Positions 5,073-6,667 of a stretch of 6,667 nucleotides of DNA are shown piece after piece. This stretch comes from Armatimonadota bacterium (GTDB lineage Bacteria; Armatimonadota; Zipacnadia; Zipacnadales; FEN-943): positions 1 through 6,667 of the forward strand of contig JANZZA010000482.1 of the NCBI GenBank assembly GCA_026419655.1, in the 5' to 3' direction. The notes under the pieces were generated by a model that had not been told where the DNA came from, did not search any database, and worked only from the letters and a program-made list of their open reading frames with translations. The first letter of the stretch is position 1. Every line of letters starts with the position of its first letter. The position numbers and the translations under genes are program-made.

Positions 5073-6667
5073 ATGCTAGTGCACTGCGGGGCAAAGCATT
5101 TGTCGAGGATTCTGCGCATGTACTCGCTGCTTACCTTTCTTCTTTGTGCTTGTTTCTGGCACGGCGAGGCCTACGCCCGTGCCCGGGTCGAGGGCAGCCA
5201 GCTTTTGGACGACGCAGGCAGGCTTCTAAACTTGCGCGGTGCGAATGTCCTTCCCGTTGCGCCCGCCGGCGGCCTTGAGTCGGCCGACCTGCTGGCAATC
5301 CGTGCGCTGGGCGGTAACCTGGCGCGCCTGGCTTTCTTTTACGAGATGATTGCCCAACCCGGCGGGGATACTCAGGCGAAACTTGGCGGCGAAGGCCTGA
5401 AGCTCCTGGACGCGGCGTGCCGCTGGGCGGAGGACGCTGGGGTATGGTTCATCCTCGACTGCCATGTTCCGCCAGGTGGCTGCAATCCGGCTCCCTGGTG
5501 CGCGGGAGGAGCGCGGGCGCTCTTCACGCAAGAGCGCAACCAGGAGCTATTCGTGGAAATGTGGGCCGAGCTTGCCCGCAGGTATCGTCACCACAAGCAT
5601 CTCCTCGCGTACGAGCTCATGAACGAGCCCGTGCTGCCCAAGGGCTATTCCATGGAGCAGTACCGCCAGCTTTGCCTGCGGGTCATTGATGCCATCCGCG
5701 CACAGGACCCGGAAGGGCTCATAGTCGTGGGGGGAGACAACTGGAGCAGCGCGAGGAGTTTGACTGACGAGCTTTTGCTGCCAAGACCGGGAGTGATCTA
5801 CACCTTCCACTTTTACGAGCCCTCGGCTGTTCCATATGGCCAGGGGCTGTGGCTGGACGGCGTCTTCAGCACTGTCTACGGGCGTCCTTTCACCTACCCG
5901 GGCGTCTTGCCAGTCGCCATGCGCTGGATCAGCAATTCCCCCGAAGACTGGGGCGCCACGGGCGACACCGACTGGCACCTGCTCGAGCAAAGTTTCACGC
6001 CGCCCGATGACGCCAACTACGGCATGGTCCTGCTGCGGTCTACCAACAATGCTGGCACGGCCTGGTTTGACGAGGTCGAGCTCGTCTGCGACGGAGAGCC
6101 GGTGAGATTTGCGAAAACAACTACCTTTGATGAAGGCGCAGAGGACTGGTGGGTTGAGCGGGAGACTGCGGGCGAATTCAAATGGGATTCGCAGGTAGGC
6201 CACAGGGCACCCGGGTCGCTGCGCATAAGCGGCACAGATTCGTACAACGCCTTTTATAGCCGTCTGCACTTCCCGGCCAGGCCCGGAGCCAGATATACCC
6301 TGCGCTGCTGGGTCAAGACGGCAGGGGCCACGGGCCACACCTATCCGTGTGTGGCATGGTTTCACGTCAAGGAAGAGCACGTTGACGGAGAATGGATAGC
6401 CCAACAGATAAGCCCGGCTGTTAAGTTCCGCAGGCGTCACAATGTGCCAGTTTTCTGCGGTGAATTCGGGTGCACTCCAGCCACGCCGGGCGGTTATGGT
6501 CTGCGGTGGATCGAAGACGTCGCTACAGTCTTAAGCCGCGAAAACCTTCCGTGGACTTACTGGGTGTGGCGCGAGCAATTTCCGCCCGGCTCAATGGCCG
6601 TGTGGTGCAAGGAACCAGAGGGCCCGTACGTTTTGAACGGGTCTCTGTGGGAAGTGCTCTCCGGGCT
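5073..6667 (+). CDS. secreted GH5-type glycoside hydrolase with an inserted CBM-like domain (3' end cut by window)
   Basis: This frame is open to the window edge (531 codons visible) and probably lacks only its last residues. A signal peptide is seen: basic KHLSRILR, a hydrophobic MYSLLTFLLCACFW and an ARA cleavage site near residue 30. The catalytic (beta/alpha)8 barrel shows LRGANV, R85 (NLARL), ILDCH, acid/base E185 in LMNEP, H246 and Y248 in FHFYEP, a YPG motif at 275, nucleophile E464 in CGEFG, and WTYWVW near the end. These are the GH5 landmarks, so a retaining endo-glucanase or mannanase-like activity on beta-glycans is likely. NEP and GEFG are 279 residues apart, far more than the usual 90-140. 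Residues about 288-440 supply the excess and resemble a CBM4/9-type jelly roll. ATG 5073 has GGGAG seven bases upstream; ATG 5118 has GAGG nine bases upstream and is a real alternative that shortens the signal peptide. Confidence 0.88.
   Translation, partial: MLVHCGAKHLSRILRMYSLLTFLLCACFWHGEAYARARVEGSQLLDDAGRLLNLRGANVLPVAPAGGLESADLLAIRALGGNLARLAFFYEMIAQPGGDTQAKLGGEGLKLLDAACRWAEDAGVWFILDCHVPPGGCNPAPWCAGGARALFTQERNQELFVEMWAELARRYRHHKHLLAYELMNEPVLPKGYSMEQYRQLCLRVIDAIRAQDPEGLIVVGGDNWSSARSLTDELLLPRPGVIYTFHFYEPSAVPYGQGLWLDGVFSTVYGRPFTYPGVLPVAMRWISNSPEDWGATGDTDWHLLEQSFTPPDDANYGMVLLRSTNNAGTAWFDEVELVCDGEPVRFAKTTTFDEGAEDWWVERETAGEFKWDSQVGHRAPGSLRISGTDSYNAFYSRLHFPARPGARYTLRCWVKTAGATGHTYPCVAWFHVKEEHVDGEWIAQQISPAVKFRRRHNVPVFCGEFGCTPATPGGYGLRWIEDVATVLSRENLPWTYWVWREQFPPGSMAVWCKEPEGPYVLNGSLWEVLSG

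Noticed and set aside
5547..6440. Minus-strand open frame of 297 codons opposite the GH5 gene
   Set aside because: The plus strand carries the GH5 catalytic motifs throughout; the antisense frame shows no recognisable family.
1..6667. tRNA or rRNA genes
   Set aside because: I saw no cloverleaf with a GGTTCRA-type T arm and no rRNA core sequences. The CCTCCTTT at 2771-2778 resembles the 16S tail but stands alone.

Overview
This 6.7 kb window looks like chromosomal DNA from a GC-rich bacterium that breaks down polysaccharides. Three protein genes are clear. On the minus strand there is a cytoplasmic Gfo/Idh/MocA-type NAD(P)-dependent oxidoreductase (1942 down to 854). On the plus strand there are a secreted right-handed parallel beta-helix protein (3148-4872) and a secreted GH5-type glycoside hydrolase that runs off the right edge (5073-6667). 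Such proteins with the 'YYVDP...DDGNPGT...PWKTLARA' opening are common in Armatimonadota, Planctomycetota and Lentisphaerota-like genomes. The phylum is only a guess; no rRNA or other marker gene is present.

Layout. Positions 1-853 hold no convincing gene. They contain a MITE-like element (140-345) and two roughly 73 % identical 118-bp repeats (207-324 and 378-495); the second has perfect 13-bp inverted ends. The oxidoreductase follows on the minus strand, with a weak promoter just upstream. Beyond it, at 2059-2266, lies a second MITE-like element with the same 13-bp terminal inverted repeats. It abuts what looks like the C-terminal stump of a transposase (2289-2441).

Positions 2442-2700 show nothing firm. 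At 2711-2740 there is a good sigma70-type promoter (TGCACA, 18 bp, TATAAT). The predicted transcript enters a leader of about 400 nt before the beta-helix gene. That leader can fold into a long-range helix joining its predicted 5' end to positions 2909-2932. Inside it is a perfect 12-bp hairpin whose right arm carries a full Shine-Dalgarno (AAAGGAGG) just before a 15-codon reading frame. This may be an undescribed structured RNA or translational switch.

The beta-helix gene and the GH5 gene are co-directional, 200 bp apart. With the divergent oxidoreductase they suggest a small extracellular glycan-degradation locus: the two secreted enzymes attack a polysaccharide and the oxidoreductase may process a released sugar. 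The substrate cannot be read from the sequence. The most unusual protein feature is in the GH5: about 150 residues of carbohydrate-binding-module-like sequence sit inside the catalytic barrel, between the beta6 His/Tyr and the GEFG nucleophile. Its two halves appear in swapped order.
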